Below, one piece after another: positions 16,756 to 29,700 of a stretch of 56,240 bases of DNA (position 1 is its first letter; every line of letters starts with the position of its first letter). The notes beneath the pieces are model-generated. The model did no database searches, was not told the DNA's origin, and saw only the letters and a list, made by a program, of their open reading frames with translations. The stretch spans positions 1 to 56,240 of the forward strand of contig NZ_UPHQ01000063.1 in the NCBI RefSeq assembly GCF_900566055.1. The letters run 5' to 3'. The translations under genes were made by a program, and so were the position numbers. The stretch is from Mycobacterium innocens. GTDB lineage: Bacteria; Actinomycetota; Actinomycetes; Mycobacteriales; Mycobacteriaceae.

Positions 16756-17574
16756 TCAGTCCTTGACGAAGCAGTACATCCGGTAGGAAATGTCGCCGCT
16801 TTCCAGGTAACGGGACAGCTGGGTGCCTTGTACGCCGATGTATTCCCGGCCAGCGAAACGAAGGAAGGCCGGCAGATGGCGTTCGACCAGCTCCCGTGAC
16901 TTCTGCGAATTCCTTTCGATGCCCCGCAAGACCTCGGCGTTGATCTCCCGCTGCGACAGTTGCCGCAGCGGGGCGCCGGCCAGATCGGCTTCCCAGTCGG
17001 GGATCTCGTTGCTGGGGCGCAGGTCGGCGTAGGCGAAGTACCCTCCCGGCCGCAGCACCCGCACCACCTCGGCGAGGAAACGCCGGAAGTGCGGATAGCA
17101 GTGCGAGGCTTCGACATTGAGAACCACGTCGAAGGATTCGTCGTCGAAGGGCAGGTTTTCGGCGTCGCCTCGCACGAAATCGAGACCAGGCAGGTGGTGT
17201 CGCTTCTGGCAAAGTCTGATACCGGCCGGGTTCAAGTCGAGCGCCGTGTACGAGGCCGGCGCCAAGGTGCGTGTCAGGTAGGAGGCTCCGCCGCCGTGGC
17301 CGCAACTGACCTCCAGCACCCGTTTGCCCTTCAAGTCCGCCTGGGTCGCGGTGCGGTGGTACAGGTTGATGTGGGCTCGGTTGGGCTCGTCGGATTCTTC
17401 CAGCGGCAGGGCCATCGGCGGATCTTCCTCATAGGCCCAGTTGATGAACACGATTTCGTCGGCACCGAGCCCGCGCGTCATCAGCGGATACCAGAACCGC
17501 CAAACTCGCTTGTAGATCGGGGTACTCCCGACGCGGGCAAGCAGGCTGTGGGTGGGACTGAATGGCATGGGCAA
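16756..17574 (-). CDS. Phthiotriol/phenolphthiotriol dimycocerosates methyltransferase (Rv2952-like)
   Basis: 272 residues, collinear with Rv2952 (270 residues). Diagnostic segments are [40 protein letters not shown], the SAM motif [37 protein letters not shown] and [20 protein letters not shown]. The enzyme O-methylates the phthiotriol hydroxyl produced by the Rv2951c reductase, the last maturation step of the diol backbone. It is divergent from the Rv2951c-like gene across 190 bases. A related but distinct paralogue occurs at 42853-43662. Confidence 0.94.
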   Translation of the reverse strand: MPMPFSPTHSLLARVGSTPIYKRVWRFWYPLMTRGLGADEIVFINWAYEEDPPMALPLEESDEPNRAHINLYHRTATQADLKGKRVLEVSCGHGGGASYLTRTLAPASYTALDLNPAGIRLCQKRHHLPGLDFVRGDAENLPFDDESFDVVLNVEASHCYPHFRRFLAEVVRVLRPGGYFAYADLRPSNEIPDWEADLAGAPLRQLSQREINAEVLRGIERNSQKSRELVERHLPAFLRFAGREYIGVQGTQLSRYLESGDISYRMYCFVKD

Positions 17575-17764
17575 GCAGTATGGCAGACGCCGAAGATGAG
17601 CGAGCCCGTTGCGGGAAATGCAGAGCCGGCGCCGCGATGAGCCCTGAGCCGCTGGCGCGACCCGTTGCCTGGCCCGGCGCTGCCGGTCCGACGTCGCCGG
17701 CCGGCCCGCCGGAAGCGGCCTGCTGAGGTAGCCTCCCCGGCATGTCAGTGATCAACAGCGCGGA

Positions 17765-18949
17765 ATGCGAGCAGTGAGCAGGGGCGGATTTCGTTTCGGC
17801 TTTGTCGATTCGCTGGTGCACTCGCGGTTTCGGCCCGGCTGGCTGGCGCGGTCCAGTATGGTGGCGGCCACGCTGACCGGCGCCGATTCCTATTGGGTGG
17901 GCGACCATCTGAACGGGCTGGTGCCGCGCTCGATCGCGACGCCCGAATATCTGGGAATCGCGGCGAAACTGGTGCCCAGCGTCGACGCGAACTACGAACC
18001 GTGGACGATGCTGGGAAACCTCGCCTACGGCAGGCCCAAGCGGTTGCGGCTCGGCATATGCGTGACCGACGCCGGTCGCCGCAACCCGGCGGTCACGGCC
18101 CAGGCCGCCGCGACCCTGCAGCTGCTTACCCGGGGCAACGCCATCCTTGGCATCGGTGTCGGGGAACGTGAAGGCAACGAGCCCTACGGCGTGGAGTGGA
18201 CCAGACCGGTGGCGCGGTTTGAAGAAGCGCTGGCCACAATACGCGCGTTGTGGAATTCGAACGGGGAGCTTGTCTCGCGCGAATCGGCGTACTTTCCGCT
18301 GCATAACGCCGCGTTCGAGCTGCCACCATACCGGGGAAAATGGCCGGAAATCTGGGTCGCCGCGCACGGTCCGCGGATGCTGCGGGCAACCGGACGCTAC
18401 GCCGATGCCTGGGTTCCGATTGTGCTGGTGCGTCCCGGCGACTACCGCAAGGCGCTCGAAGCCGTGCGCACCGCGGCGTCCGACGCCGGTCGTGACCCGA
18501 TGTCGATCATCGCGTCGGCGGTGCGCGGCGTGATCACCGGCCGAGATCGCGACGACGTCGAGGAGGCGCTGGACTCTGTCGTCGTGAAGATGACCGCGCT
18601 GGGGGTGCCCGGTACCGCCTGGGCCCGCCACGGTGTCGAGCATCCGATGGGAGCCGACTTCGCCGGGGTCCAGGATGTAATTCCCCAAACCATGGACGAG
18701 CAGACGGTCTTGTCATACACCGCGAAAGTCCCGCCGGCGCTCATGAAAGAGGTTGTCTTCAGCGGCACCCCGGAGGAAGTCGTCGACCAAGTAGCCCAAT
18801 GGCGCGATCACGGCCTCGAGTACCTGCTGGTGATCAACGGCAGTCTGGTCAACCCCAGCCTGCGCAAGGCGGTCGCGGCGAGCCTGCCGCACGCCAAGGT
18901 GCTGCGCGGGCTCAGGAAGCTGGGTGTCAGCTCGCCCAAGCGCCGCTGA
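17765..18949 (+). CDS. F420-dependent phthiodiolone ketoreductase (Rv2951c-like)
   Basis: 394 residues (391 from GTG 17774, which has GGAA about 8 bases upstream and may be the real start). It is a luciferase-like monooxygenase-fold (LLM) protein. [46 protein letters not shown] and [17 protein letters not shown] follow M. tuberculosis Rv2951c. That enzyme uses coenzyme F420 to reduce the keto group of phthiodiolone/phenolphthiodiolone dimycocerosates. The C-terminus has about 13 extra residues compared with Rv2951c. It is the first gene of a long plus-strand run through pks15/1 and is paired divergently with the methyltransferase that uses its product. Confidence 0.93.
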   Translation: MRAVSRGGFRFGFVDSLVHSRFRPGWLARSSMVAATLTGADSYWVGDHLNGLVPRSIATPEYLGIAAKLVPSVDANYEPWTMLGNLAYGRPKRLRLGICVTDAGRRNPAVTAQAAATLQLLTRGNAILGIGVGEREGNEPYGVEWTRPVARFEEALATIRALWNSNGELVSRESAYFPLHNAAFELPPYRGKWPEIWVAAHGPRMLRATGRYADAWVPIVLVRPGDYRKALEAVRTAASDAGRDPMSIIASAVRGVITGRDRDDVEEALDSVVVKMTALGVPGTAWARHGVEHPMGADFAGVQDVIPQTMDEQTVLSYTAKVPPALMKEVVFSGTPEEVVDQVAQWRDHGLEYLLVINGSLVNPSLRKAVAASLPHAKVLRGLRKLGVSSPKRR

Positions 18950-19126
18950 CCATCGGGTTAATTCTGCGCCGCGGGCACAGTGGCCCAGACCTGTTATTGT
19001 CGTGGGGCCTCATCGACGTGGCATTGCGCCTCCGGGCAATCTACGAGCCGTATATGCGCCGATTCCGATTCGAAGGACACGGCAGCAAAACGTCCGTACT
19101 CTCTTCCGAAGAGCCGAAGGATGATC

Positions 19127-20986
19127 ATGCAGACGAACTTGTCATTTCAGGCTGGGGGCGAGGTGGCAACGCAAACCGAACGGATCACGGATCCGCAAGC
19201 GGTGCAACCGCCGAACGGGACCGCAACGCGATTCGCGATGAGCGAATCATCGCTCACTGATCTGCTGCAGAAGGCAGCCAGCCAGTACCCCAACCGTGCC
19301 GCGTACAAGTTCATCGACTACGAGGCAGATCCGAAGGGATTCACCGAAACCCTCACCTGGTGGCAGGTCTATCGGCGCGCGACGATCGTGGCGGACGAGC
19401 TGAGGATCTGCGGGTCGAGCGGTGATCGGGTTGCGATATTGGCCCCGCAGGGCCTCGAATACATCGTTGCCTTCCTGGGCGCGCTGCAGGCCGGTCTGAT
19501 CGCCGTTCCGCTGCCGGTACCGCAGTTCGGCATCCACGACGAACGAATTTCCGCGGCCCTGCGGGATTCCCTGCCGACGGTCATTCTGACGACGTCGTCG
19601 GCCGTCGACGAGGTCGTCAAGTATGTGCCGCATGCGCGCGCCCCGCAGGGCCGGGAACCGGTCGTCGTCGCGATCGACTCGCTGGACCTGGACTCGCCGC
19701 GGGAACTGGCCCCCGCCGCGCCCGCGCGTCCGGGCACGGCCTACATCCAGTACACGTCGGGGTCGACCCGCTCGCCGGCCGGTGTTGTCCTGTCGCACAA
19801 GAACGTCATCAGCAATTGCGTACAGCTGATGTCCGATTACCTCGGGGACACGGAAAAGGTTCCGTCCACTGCGGTGTCGTGGCTGCCGTTCTATCACGAC
19901 ATGGGCTTGATGTTGGGCGTCATTCTCCCGATGATCAACCAGGACACCGCAGTCTTGCTGAGCCCAATGGCATTTCTGCAGCGGCCGGCCCGCTGGATGC
20001 AATTGCTGGGCAGACATCGTGGACAGATTTCCAGCGCACCGAATTTCGGCTTCGACTTGGCCGTGCGTCGAACGTCCGATGACGATATGGCCGGTCTCGA
20101 TCTCGGGCACGTGCGGGCGATCGCCACCGGCGCCGAACGCGTAAACCCCGCCACGGTCCGGCGTTTCATTGACCGGTTCGCCAAGTTCAACCTCAGCCAG
20201 ACCGCGATCCGACCCTCATACGGGCTCGCCGAGGCGACGGTGTACGTGGCGACCGCCGGACCGGGACGCCCGCCCAAGACTGTCTGTTTCGACTACCAGC
20301 ATTTGGCGGCCGGCCGGGCGAAACGCTGCGAGAGCGACGGCGATGAGGGCGCCAAGCTGGTCAGTTACGGTACGCCGCGGGCATCCACCGTGCGGATCGT
20401 CGACCCCGACACCAGGACCGAGACTCGCGAGGGAACCGTCGGCGAGATTTGGGTGCAGGGCGACAACGTCGCCATGGGCTATTGGCGAAACCCCGAGCTC
20501 ACCGAGCGAACCTTCGGGGCAAAGCTCGTCGATCCCTCGGCCGGCACGCCGGTCGGTCCGTGGCTGCGGACCGGAGATCTGGGCGTCATGTTCGAGGACG
20601 AACTGTTCATCACCGGCCGTATCAAGGATCTGTTGGTGGTGGATGGGTCCAACCACTATCCCGACGACATCGAGGCGACGATCCAGGAGATCACCGGCGG
20701 CCGGGTGGTGGCGATAGCGGTGCCCGACGACCGCACCGAGCAGCTGGTCACCATCATCGAGGTCACGACGTGGGGTCACCCCGACGACGCGGCATCGGAT
20801 AGGCTCCGCACGGTCAAACGCGACGTCACGTCCGCGATATCGCGTTTACACCGGGTACGTGTCGCGGATGTCGTTATGGTGGCTCCGGGCTCGATTCCCG
20901 TCACCACCAGCGGTAAGGTCCGACGTTCAACCTGCGTCGAGCGCTACCTGAACCAGGAATTCACCCGCGTGGACGGTGCCGCATGA
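19127..20986 (+). CDS. fadD29: Fatty-acyl-AMP ligase FadD29
   Basis: 619 residues from ATG 19127, exactly the length of Rv2950c, with AAGG 6 bases upstream. The frame is open from 18980 and there is another ATG at 19121, but MQTNLSF aligns with the FadD29 N-terminus. AMP-binding motifs: [20 protein letters not shown] (P-loop), [28 protein letters not shown] and LRTGDLGVMFEDELFITGR. The FAAL family makes acyl-AMP and transfers the acyl group to a carrier protein rather than to CoA. FadD29 activates the p-hydroxyphenylalkanoate made by Pks15/1 for extension by PpsA. It is 177 bases downstream of the ketoreductase. Confidence 0.94.
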   Translation: MQTNLSFQAGGEVATQTERITDPQAVQPPNGTATRFAMSESSLTDLLQKAASQYPNRAAYKFIDYEADPKGFTETLTWWQVYRRATIVADELRICGSSGDRVAILAPQGLEYIVAFLGALQAGLIAVPLPVPQFGIHDERISAALRDSLPTVILTTSSAVDEVVKYVPHARAPQGREPVVVAIDSLDLDSPRELAPAAPARPGTAYIQYTSGSTRSPAGVVLSHKNVISNCVQLMSDYLGDTEKVPSTAVSWLPFYHDMGLMLGVILPMINQDTAVLLSPMAFLQRPARWMQLLGRHRGQISSAPNFGFDLAVRRTSDDDMAGLDLGHVRAIATGAERVNPATVRRFIDRFAKFNLSQTAIRPSYGLAEATVYVATAGPGRPPKTVCFDYQHLAAGRAKRCESDGDEGAKLVSYGTPRASTVRIVDPDTRTETREGTVGEIWVQGDNVAMGYWRNPELTERTFGAKLVDPSAGTPVGPWLRTGDLGVMFEDELFITGRIKDLLVVDGSNHYPDDIEATIQEITGGRVVAIAVPDDRTEQLVTIIEVTTWGHPDDAASDRLRTVKRDVTSAISRLHRVRVADVVMVAPGSIPVTTSGKVRRSTCVERYLNQEFTRVDGAA

Positions 20987-21029
20987 CGGCACACGTATGG
21001 GGGTTTGCGCGTTACCCGAGACATGGAAT

Positions 21030-21620
21030 ATGACCGACTGCACGCTATCTGATGAAGAGATCCGAAACCTCGATCGCGATCTTCGGATACTCATCGCAAC
21101 CAATGGCACCCTGACCCGGATTCTCAACGTGGTGGCCAACGAAGAGATCGTCGTGCAGATTGTCAATCAACATATTCGGCGGGCCGCACCCAAAATGGTC
21201 GGGCTCGGCCAATCGGCGGAGAGCCGGGTTCTGCAACGTAATATCCTGCTCAAGGGCCGGAATTCAGGCAACGTGTTCGTGGCCGCGGAGTCGTTGGTCG
21301 CCATTGATCTGCTGCCCGCCGAAATAGTGGCGCGATTGACCAGGACGGATCATCCGATTGGCGAGGTTATGGCAGCCAGTTATATCGAGACATTCAAGGA
21401 GTCGGCCAAAGTCTGGGTCGGAGCCTCGCCCCGCTGGCTCGCTCTCGACGGATACCAGCATTCGCGCCGGAGAACCGTCGCGCGCCGCTACCGCATTTTG
21501 TCCGGCGGGCAGCCGATCATTCTCATCACCGAGTATTTCCTCCGCACCGTATTCCAAGATGTCCCGCATGAAGAAGCCGATTGCCGCCAGTTTTCGAATG
21601 TCATCACTGCGGCGCGCTAG
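21030..21620 (+). CDS. Chorismate pyruvate-lyase (Rv2949c-like)
   Basis: 196 residues from ATG 21030 (MTDCTLSDEEIRNLDRDLRILIATNGTLTRIL); Rv2949c has 199. An upstream in-frame ATG at 20976 would overlap fadD29 and is not supported by family length. Conserved segments: SRVLQRNILLKGRNSGNVFVAAESLVAIDLLP, GEVMAASYIETFKE and SRRRTVARRYRILSGGQPI. The enzyme removes pyruvate from chorismate to give p-hydroxybenzoate, the aromatic starter of phenolic glycolipids. It is 15 bases upstream of fadD22, whose product activates that acid. Confidence 0.94.
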   Translation: MTDCTLSDEEIRNLDRDLRILIATNGTLTRILNVVANEEIVVQIVNQHIRRAAPKMVGLGQSAESRVLQRNILLKGRNSGNVFVAAESLVAIDLLPAEIVARLTRTDHPIGEVMAASYIETFKESAKVWVGASPRWLALDGYQHSRRRTVARRYRILSGGQPIILITEYFLRTVFQDVPHEEADCRQFSNVITAAR

Positions 21621-21635
21621 GGCGGTCACCCACTA

Positions 21636-23756
21636 ATGCGGAATGGCAACCTGGCAGGGTTCCTGGCTGAGCGGGCATCGGAATCGGGATGGTACGACCG
21701 GCCCGCCTACTATGCGCCGGAGATCGTCACACACGGTCAAATCCATGACGGCGCCGCGCGGCTTGCGCACGTGCTGCGACACCGCGGCCTCGGCACCGGG
21801 GATCGCGTCCTGTTGTGCCTTCCGGATTCACCGGAGCTGGTGCAGCTCTTGCTGGCGTGCCTGGCTCGTGGCGTCATGGCGTTTCTGGCGAATCCGGAGT
21901 TGCATCGCGACGACCACGCGTTTCTGGAGCGCGAAACCGAGCCGGCGCTGGTCGTCACCTCCGGCCCGTTGTGCGGCCGGTTTCGCCCGTCGCGCGTGAT
22001 CGATGCCGCCGAGCTGTTGTCGGCGGCGGCGCGGGCCGAGCCCGCAGAATACGAGCGGCTCGGGGGCGATGCTGACGCATACGCGACCTACACCTCGGGT
22101 ACCACGGGGCCGCCGAAAGCGGCCATCCATCGGCACGCCGACCCGTTGACATTTGTTGACGCCATGTGTCACCAGGCGCTGCGGCTCACGGCCCACGACA
22201 CGGGGCTGAGTACCGCACGCATGTATTTCGCCTATGGCCTGGGTAATTCGGTCTGGTTCCCCCTTGCGACAGGCGGTTCCGCGGTCATCAATCCATTGCC
22301 GGTGGGTGCGGAAATGGCAGCCACGCTGTGCGAGAGATTCGAGCCGTCCGTGCTCTACGGCGTGCCGAATTTCTTTGCCAGAGTCGTCGACACCTGTTCT
22401 TCCGAGTCTTTTCGGACGCTCCGGTGCATCGTGTCAGCGGGCGAGGCCCTCGACATGGGACTTGCCGAGCGGCTCATCGAATTCTTCGACGGTATCCCCA
22501 TTCTTGACGGAATTGGATCGACGGAGGTGGGGCAGACCTTCGTCTCGAATACCGTCGACGAATGGCGTCCGGGAACTCTGGGAAAGGTTCTTCTGCCCTA
22601 CGAGATTCGTGTACTCGGACCGGATGGCGCACCCGCAGAACCCGGGGTGGACGGAAACCTATGGGTCCGCGGACCATCGATCGCGACCGGCTACTGGAAT
22701 TGTCCCGATCCGATCCTGGAGGATGACGGGTGGCTCGACACCCGCGACACCGTCCGCGTCGACGCAGCGGGTTGGATTTCGTACCGTTGCCGCGCGGACG
22801 ACACGGAAATCGTCGGAGCCGTCAACGTCAATCCGCGGGAAGTCGAACGACTCGTGGTCGAGCACGACGCGGTGGCTGAGGTCGCGGTTGTCGGAGTGAA
22901 GGAGTCCACCGGCGCGTCGGCACTGCAGGCATTTCTGGTGCCGGCAGGCCACGCGGTCATCGACGAATCGGTGATGCGCGACATCCACCGGGGGTTGCTT
23001 GCCAGACTGTCCGCATTCAAGGTGCCGCACAGACTCGCCGTCGTGGAGCGGCTTCCCCGGACCGCCAACGGAAAGTTGTTGCGGAGCGCGCTTCGTGCCG
23101 AGAGCCCGGCGAAACCGATCTGGGAACTCTCGTCGGTCCAGCCCCGACCTGACGCTGACCCACAGCTCGACAACCGCCCGGCTGCCGGGCGGACCGTCGC
23201 CGGGCATGCCGGCGAGGTGACGCTGAAGGAACGCCTGGCCGCGTTGCAGCAGGAGCGTCACCGGCTGGTGCTGGAGGCGGTGTCTGCCGAGGCCGCCAAG
23301 ATGCTGGGTGAGCCGGATCCGCAGTCGCTCAGTCGGGATCTTGCGTTCTCCGAGCTGGGTTTTGACTCCCAGATGACGGTCGTACTTTGCCATCGGCTGG
23401 CCGCGGCTACCGGCCTGCGGCTGCCGGAAACGGTCGGGTGGGACTACGGATCGATATCGGGACTGGCCCAGTATTTGGAGGCTGAACTGTCCGGTGGGGA
23501 CCGGCAGGCAGGCCGGGTGGCCGTGACCCTGCCGGCGAATATCGACGCGAAGGGGCGAGTCGACGAGGAATTGACAAGGATCGATGAGCTGGTGCTGACG
23601 ATCGGGGACGGCGAAAAGCAGCGCGTGGCCGACCGTTTGCGCGCCATCCTCGGCACCATCACCGACGCCGGGGATCGGTTGGGCAAACGGATCCAGGACG
23701 CCTCGACTCCCGACGAAATTTTCCAGCTGATCGATTCGGAGTTGGGCGAATCATGA
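21636..23756 (+). CDS. fadD22: p-hydroxybenzoyl-AMP ligase with carrier domain, FadD22
   Basis: 706 residues, like Rv2948c (705). The adenylation domain (about 1-510) carries [35 protein letters not shown] and the C-terminal lysine motif [14 protein letters not shown] carrier domain follows, with the phosphopantetheine serine at residue 578 in [11 protein letters not shown]-terminal tail of about 90 residues leads to the stop. FadD22 adenylates p-hydroxybenzoate, loads it on its own carrier domain and passes it to Pks15/1. The ATG is 15 bases after the lyase gene, and pks15/1 starts 11 bases after this stop, so the three genes are one operon. Confidence 0.95.
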   Translation: MRNGNLAGFLAERASESGWYDRPAYYAPEIVTHGQIHDGAARLAHVLRHRGLGTGDRVLLCLPDSPELVQLLLACLARGVMAFLANPELHRDDHAFLERETEPALVVTSGPLCGRFRPSRVIDAAELLSAAARAEPAEYERLGGDADAYATYTSGTTGPPKAAIHRHADPLTFVDAMCHQALRLTAHDTGLSTARMYFAYGLGNSVWFPLATGGSAVINPLPVGAEMAATLCERFEPSVLYGVPNFFARVVDTCSSESFRTLRCIVSAGEALDMGLAERLIEFFDGIPILDGIGSTEVGQTFVSNTVDEWRPGTLGKVLLPYEIRVLGPDGAPAEPGVDGNLWVRGPSIATGYWNCPDPILEDDGWLDTRDTVRVDAAGWISYRCRADDTEIVGAVNVNPREVERLVVEHDAVAEVAVVGVKESTGASALQAFLVPAGHAVIDESVMRDIHRGLLARLSAFKVPHRLAVVERLPRTANGKLLRSALRAESPAKPIWELSSVQPRPDADPQLDNRPAAGRTVAGHAGEVTLKERLAALQQERHRLVLEAVSAEAAKMLGEPDPQSLSRDLAFSELGFDSQMTVVLCHRLAAATGLRLPETVGWDYGSISGLAQYLEAELSGGDRQAGRVAVTLPANIDAKGRVDEELTRIDELVLTIGDGEKQRVADRLRAILGTITDAGDRLGKRIQDASTPDEIFQLIDSELGES

Positions 23757-23766
23757 AGAGGAGCAA

Positions 23767-26700
23767 GTGGCGATGACGACGAGCATGGAAGGTGCCGACC
23801 AGCAGAGCGAAAAGCTCTTCCGCTATCTGAAAAAGGTTGCTGTCGAGCTCGATGAGGCACGCGCACGGCTGCGGGATTACGAACAGCGGGCCACCGAACC
23901 GGTGGCGGTGGTGGGGATCGGGTGTCGCTTTCCGGGCGGGGTCGATTCAGCGGAGAAGTTGTGGGAGGTGGTCGCCGAGGGTCGGGATCTGGTCTCGGAG
24001 TTTCCGACGGATCGCGGCTGGGATGTGGAGGGGTTGTTCGATCCGGATCCCGATGCCGAGGGCAAGACCTATACGCGCTGGGGCGCGTTCTTAGACGATG
24101 CCGCGGGTTTTGACGCCGGGTTTTTCGGGATCGCCCCCGGCGAGGTGTTGGCGATGGATCCCCAGCAGCGATTGATGCTGGAGGTTTCGTGGGAGGCGTT
24201 GGAGCACGCGGGAATTGACCCGCTGTCGTTGCGGGGGTCGGCGACCGGGGTGTTCACCGGGATCTTCGCGCCGAGTTATGGCAGCAAGGAAACCGGGGGG
24301 CTGCAAGGGTACGGGTTGACCGGCACGGCGGTCAGCGTGGCCTCGGGTCGGGTTTCCTACGTGTTGGGGCTGGAAGGCCCGGCGGTGTCGGTGGACACCG
24401 CATGCTCCTCGTCGTTGGTGGCCATCCACTGGGCGATGGCGTCGTTGCGCTCGGGAGAGTGCGACTTGGCATTGGCCGGCGGGGTGACGGTGATGGGGCT
24501 GCCGTCGATCTTCGTCGGATTCAGTCGGCAGCGGGGGCTGGCGGCCGACGGTCGCTGCAAGGCGTTCGCCGCGGCGGCCGACGGGACGGGCTGGGGTGAG
24601 GGCGCCGGCGTGGTGGTCCTCGAGCGGCTCTCGGATGCGCTGCGGTTGGGGCACTCGGTGCTGGCGGTGGTGCGCGGTAGCGCCATCAATCAGGACGGCG
24701 CGTCCAATGGCTTGACCGCGCCCAACGGGCTGGCCCAGCAGCGGGTCATTCGGGCGGCGTTGGGCAGCGCCGGGTTGACCACGGCAGACGTGGACGTGGT
24801 GGAGGCCCACGGGACGGCCACCACGTTGGGTGACCCCATCGAAGCGAATGCGTTGTTGGCCACGTACGGGCGAGGCCGTCCTGCGGAGCGGCCGTTGTGG
24901 GTGGGTTCGATCAAGTCGAACATGGGTCATACCCAGGCCGCGGCGGGGGTGGCCGGGGTTATCAAGATGGTGCAGGCGATGCGGCGTGGCCTGATGCCGG
25001 CGACGCTGCACGTGGATGCGCCTTCGCCGCGGGTGGATTGGGAAAGCGGCGCGGTGTCGGTGTTGACCGAGGCCCGGGACTGGCCGGTTGACGGGCGTCC
25101 GCGCCGGGCCGGAGTGTCCTCGTTCGGGATCAGCGGCACCAACGCCCACGTGATCCTGGAGCAGGCTCCCGCGCCGGCCCCGGTCGCGACGGACCAAACC
25201 ACCGGGGGCGGACAGCGGGTGTCGGTGGTGCCGTGGGTGGTGTCGGCGAGATCGGCTGAGGCGTTGACGGCCCAGGCGAGCCGGTTGGCCGCCCATGTGC
25301 AGGCCGACCCGGGATTGGATCCGCTCGACGTGGGGTGCACGCTTGCCGGCCGGTCGGTGTTCGAGCATCGAGCCGTGGTGGTCGGCGCCGACCGGCAGGC
25401 GTTGATCGCGGGGTTGACCAGCGTGGCCGATGGTGACCCGGGCGCCGGCGTCACGGTGGGTCAAGCGGGTCCGGTGGGCAAGACGGTGGTGGTGTTTCCC
25501 GGGCAGGGCTCCCAGCGCCTCGGGATGGGCCGCGAGTTGTACGAGCGGCTGCCAATATTCGCCGAAGCATTCGACGAAGTGGCCGATGAGTTGGATCAGC
25601 ATCTGAGATTGCCGCTGCGCGAAGTTGTCTGGGGTAGCGATGCGGCGTTGCTGGATACCACCGAGTTTGCTCAGCCGGCGCTGTTCGCGGTCGAGGTGGC
25701 CTTGTTCGCGGTGTTGCGGCGCTGGGGTGTGCAGCCCGATTTCGTGATGGGCCACTCGGTGGGGGAGCTGTCGGCGGCGTACGTGGCCGGGGTGTTGACG
25801 CTGGCGGACGCGGCAACGTTGGTTGTGGCGCGGGGGCGGTTGATGCAGGCGCTGCCGGCGGGTGGGGCGATGGTGGCGGTGGCCGCTTCCGAAGACGAGG
25901 TGATGCCGTTGCTGGGCGAGGGGGTGGGTATCGCCGCGATCAATGCGCCCGGATCGGTGACCATCTCCGGCGCCGCGGCCGCCGTGAGCACGATTGCGGA
26001 TCGCTTTATCGAGCAGGGCCGGCGGGTGCACCGGTTGGCGGTGTCGCATGCTTTTCATTCGCCGCTGATGGAGCCGATGCTCGACGAGTTCACGCGGATT
26101 GCGGCCCGGTTCGAGCCGCGGACGCCGCAAATCGGCCTGGTGTCGAACGTGACGGGCGAATTGGCCAGCGCCACAGGTGATTTCGGGTCAGCGCCGTATT
26201 GGGTCGACCATGTCCGGCGGCCGGTGCGTTTTGCCGACAGCGCGCGCCATGTACAGCAGCTCGGCACGACGCACTTCATCGAGGTAGGTCCCGGCAGTGG
26301 TTTGACGAGCTCCGTCGAGCAGTCGTTGGCCCCGGCTGAGGCGGTCGTGGTGTCGATGCTCGGCAAAGACCGTCCCGAATTAGCCGCTGCGCTGGGTGCG
26401 GCCGGCCAGTTGTTCAGCACTGGTGTGCCGGTGGATTGGCCGGCGGTGTTCGCCGGCTCGGGTGGGCGGCGGGTCGACTTGCCCACGTATGCCTTTCAGC
26501 GGCGGCGGTTTTGGGAGACGCCGGGCGGGGACGGGCCCGCCGACGCGGTCGGTCTGGGTCTGGGCCCGACCGAACACGCATTGCTGGGTGCGGTGGTCGA
26601 GCGGCCCGACTCCGACGGAGTGGTATTGACGGGCCGGTTGTCGTTGGCCGATCAACCGTGGCTGGCCGATCATGTCGTCGGCGGGGTGGTGCTCTTCCCC

Positions 26701-29700
26701 GGGGCGGGTTTTGTGGAGTTGGTCATCCGCGCCGCCGACGAGGTCGGCTGTGCGGTCATCGACGAGCTGATCCTGGCCGCGCCGCTGGTGATGCACCCTG
26801 GCGCCGGGGTCAAGGTGCAGGTGGTGGTCGGCGCCGCCGACGATGCGGGAACCCGGGCGGTGTCGGTGTATTCCCGTGGTGACCACTGCGACGGCGAATG
26901 GTTGCTGCATGCCATGGGCACCCTCGGGGAGAGCCCCGCGCAGGCCTCGGCGGACTTGTCGGTGTGGCCGCCGGAGGGTGCCGAGATTGTCGATATTTCC
27001 GACGGGTACGAACGGTTGGCCGCCCGCGGTTATGCCTACGGCAAGGCATTCCAGGGGCTGGTGGCGGTCTGGCGGCGCGAGTCGGAGCTGTTCGCCGAGG
27101 TGGTTGCTCCCGCGCAGCACGGGGTGGCGGTCGAGGGGATGGGGATGCACCCGGCCGTGCTGGACGCGGTGCTGCATGCCCTGGGACTGGCTATCGAGAC
27201 CACCGAGACGATGCTGCCGTTCTGCTGGCGCGGGGTGTCGCTGCACGCCGGCGGCGCCGGGCGGGTACGGGCCCGTCTCGCCTCGGCAGGTGCCGATGCG
27301 ATTTCGGTCGAGATCGCCGATGCCGAGGGGCTGCCGGTGCTGACGGTCGGCGCCCTGGTGACCCGGGCGACGACGGCCGAGCAGTTACGGGCCGCGGTGA
27401 ACGCGGCCGGCCGCGGGCCGGACCAGGGACCGCTGGAAGTGGTCTGGTCACCAATGCCGTTGAACCACAATAGCATTGAAGACTCTGACCAACCCGCGAT
27501 GCTGTCGGTGCTGTCTTGGGAGGACTATTGCGCCGCTGATGCGGATATGCCGGCGAGCGCCAACGGCAATGGCTCCGGGGCCGGCGATGCCGCCGTGGTG
27601 GTGTGGGAGTGCGGTTCTGCCGACGCGGATGCGGTGCGCTCGACATATGCGGCCACCCACGCCGCCTTGCAGGTGGTGCAGTCCTGGCTGGGAACCGACC
27701 GGGCCGGCACCTTGGTGGTGCTGACCCGCGGCGCCGTGGGACTGCCCGGTGAGGATGTCAGCGATCTGGCTGCCGCAGCGGTGTGGGGTCTGGTTCGTTC
27801 GGCACAGGCCGAACAACCCGGCCGGATCGTGTTGGTCGACACCGACGCACCGGTGGATCAGGGAGTGGATGCTGTGGCGCTGGCCGCCGTCGGCGAACCC
27901 CAACTGGTGGTGCGCGGCGGCGTGGTGCACAACGCCCGGCTGGCCCCGGCGCCGCCGCTGCTCGCGCTGCCCGCCGAAGAGGCGTGGCGGTTGGCCGCCG
28001 GTGGCGGCGGGACCCTGGAGGATTTGGTGATCCAGCCCTACCCGGAGGCCCGGGCACCGCTGCAGGCGGGGCAGGTGCGGGTGGCCGTGGCGGCTGTCGG
28101 GGTCAATTTCCGCGATGTGGTGGCCGCGTTGGGGATGTATCCGGGCCAGGCGCCACCGCTGGGTGCCGAAGGCGCCGGAGTGGTGATCGAGACCGGTCCC
28201 GAGGTAAACGGTGTGGCCGTCGGCGACGCGGTGATGGGCTTCCTGGGTGGTGCCGGCCCGCTGGCGGTGGTGGACCAGCAACTGGTTGTCCGGGCACCCC
28301 GCGGCTGGTCGTTCGCGGAGGCCGCGGCTGTGCCGGTGGTGTTCTTGACGGCTTTGTTCGGGTTGTCGGACCTGGCCGAGATCAAGGGGGGCGAATCGGT
28401 GCTCATCCACGCCGGCACCGGCGGCGTGGGCATGGCGGCGGTGCAGCTGGCTCGCCACTGGGGAGTGGAAGTCTTCGTCACCGCCAGCCGCGGCAAATGG
28501 GACACGTTGCGCGCCATGGGGTTCGACGACGACCATATCGGCGATTCCCGCACCTGTGAGTTCGAGGAAAAGTTCTTGGCGGTCACCGAAGGCCGCGGGG
28601 TCGACGTGGTGCTCGACTCGCTGGCCGGCGAGTTCGTGGACGCTTCGCTGCGTTTGCTGGTCCGCGGCGGGCGGTTCCTCGAGATGGGCAAGACCGATAT
28701 CCGCGATCCGCAGAAGATCGCCGCCAACTATCCGGGCGTGCGGTATCGGGCGTTTGACCTGTCGGAGGCCGGTCCGGTGCGCATGCAGGCGATGCTTCGT
28801 GAGGTGAAGGAGCTGTTCGACACCCAGGTGCTGCATCGGCTGCCGGTCACCACCTGGGATGTGCGCTGCGCGCCGGCGGCATTCCGGTTCATGAGCCAGG
28901 CCCGCCACATCGGCAAGGTGGTGTTGACCATGCCCTCGGCGTTGGCCGACGGGCTCGCCGACGGCACCGTGCTGATCACCGGTGCCACCGGGATGGTCGG
29001 TGCGGTACTGGCCCGCCACCTGGTCAGCGCCTACGGGGTGCGTCATGTGGTGCTGGCCAGTCGGCGCGGCGATCGCGCCGCGGGCGCGGCCGAGCTGGCC
29101 GCCGAGTTGGCGGACGCGGGTGCCCGGGTGCAGGTGGTGGCCTGCGACGTGGCCGATCGGAACGCGGTCGCAGGCTTGTTCACGCAGCTTGCGGCGGAGT
29201 GGCCGCCGGTGCGCGGGGTGATTCACGCCGCCGGGGTGGTCGACGACGCGGTGATCAGCTCGCTGACACCGGACCGGATCGACACGGTATTGCGGGCCAA
29301 GGTGGACGCGGCCTGGAACCTGCACGAGGCCACCCGGGGTCTGGATATGTCGACGTTTGTGCTGTGCTCCTCGATCGCGGCAACAGTGGGCTCTCCGGGG
29401 CAGGGCAACTACTCGGCGGCGAACGCGTTCCTGGACGGATTGGCCGCTCACCGGCAGGCCGCGGGCCTGGCGGGAACATCGCTGGCGTGGGGGTTGTGGG
29501 AGCAAACCAGCGCCATCACCGCCCATTTGAGTGAGCGTGATCTGGCCCGGATGAGCCGTAGCGGGCTGGTCGCCATGAGCCCGGAGCAGGCGCTGGAGTT
29601 GTTTGACGCCGCGCTGACGATCGATCACCCCGTCATGGTCGCGACCCGCCTGGACCGGGCCGCACTCAACGCCCGGGCCCAGGCCGGCGGATTGCCGGCA

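Noticed and set aside
24091..26130. Minus-strand frame of 679 codons inside pks15/1
   Set aside because: Antisense shadow of the ketosynthase-acyltransferase region.
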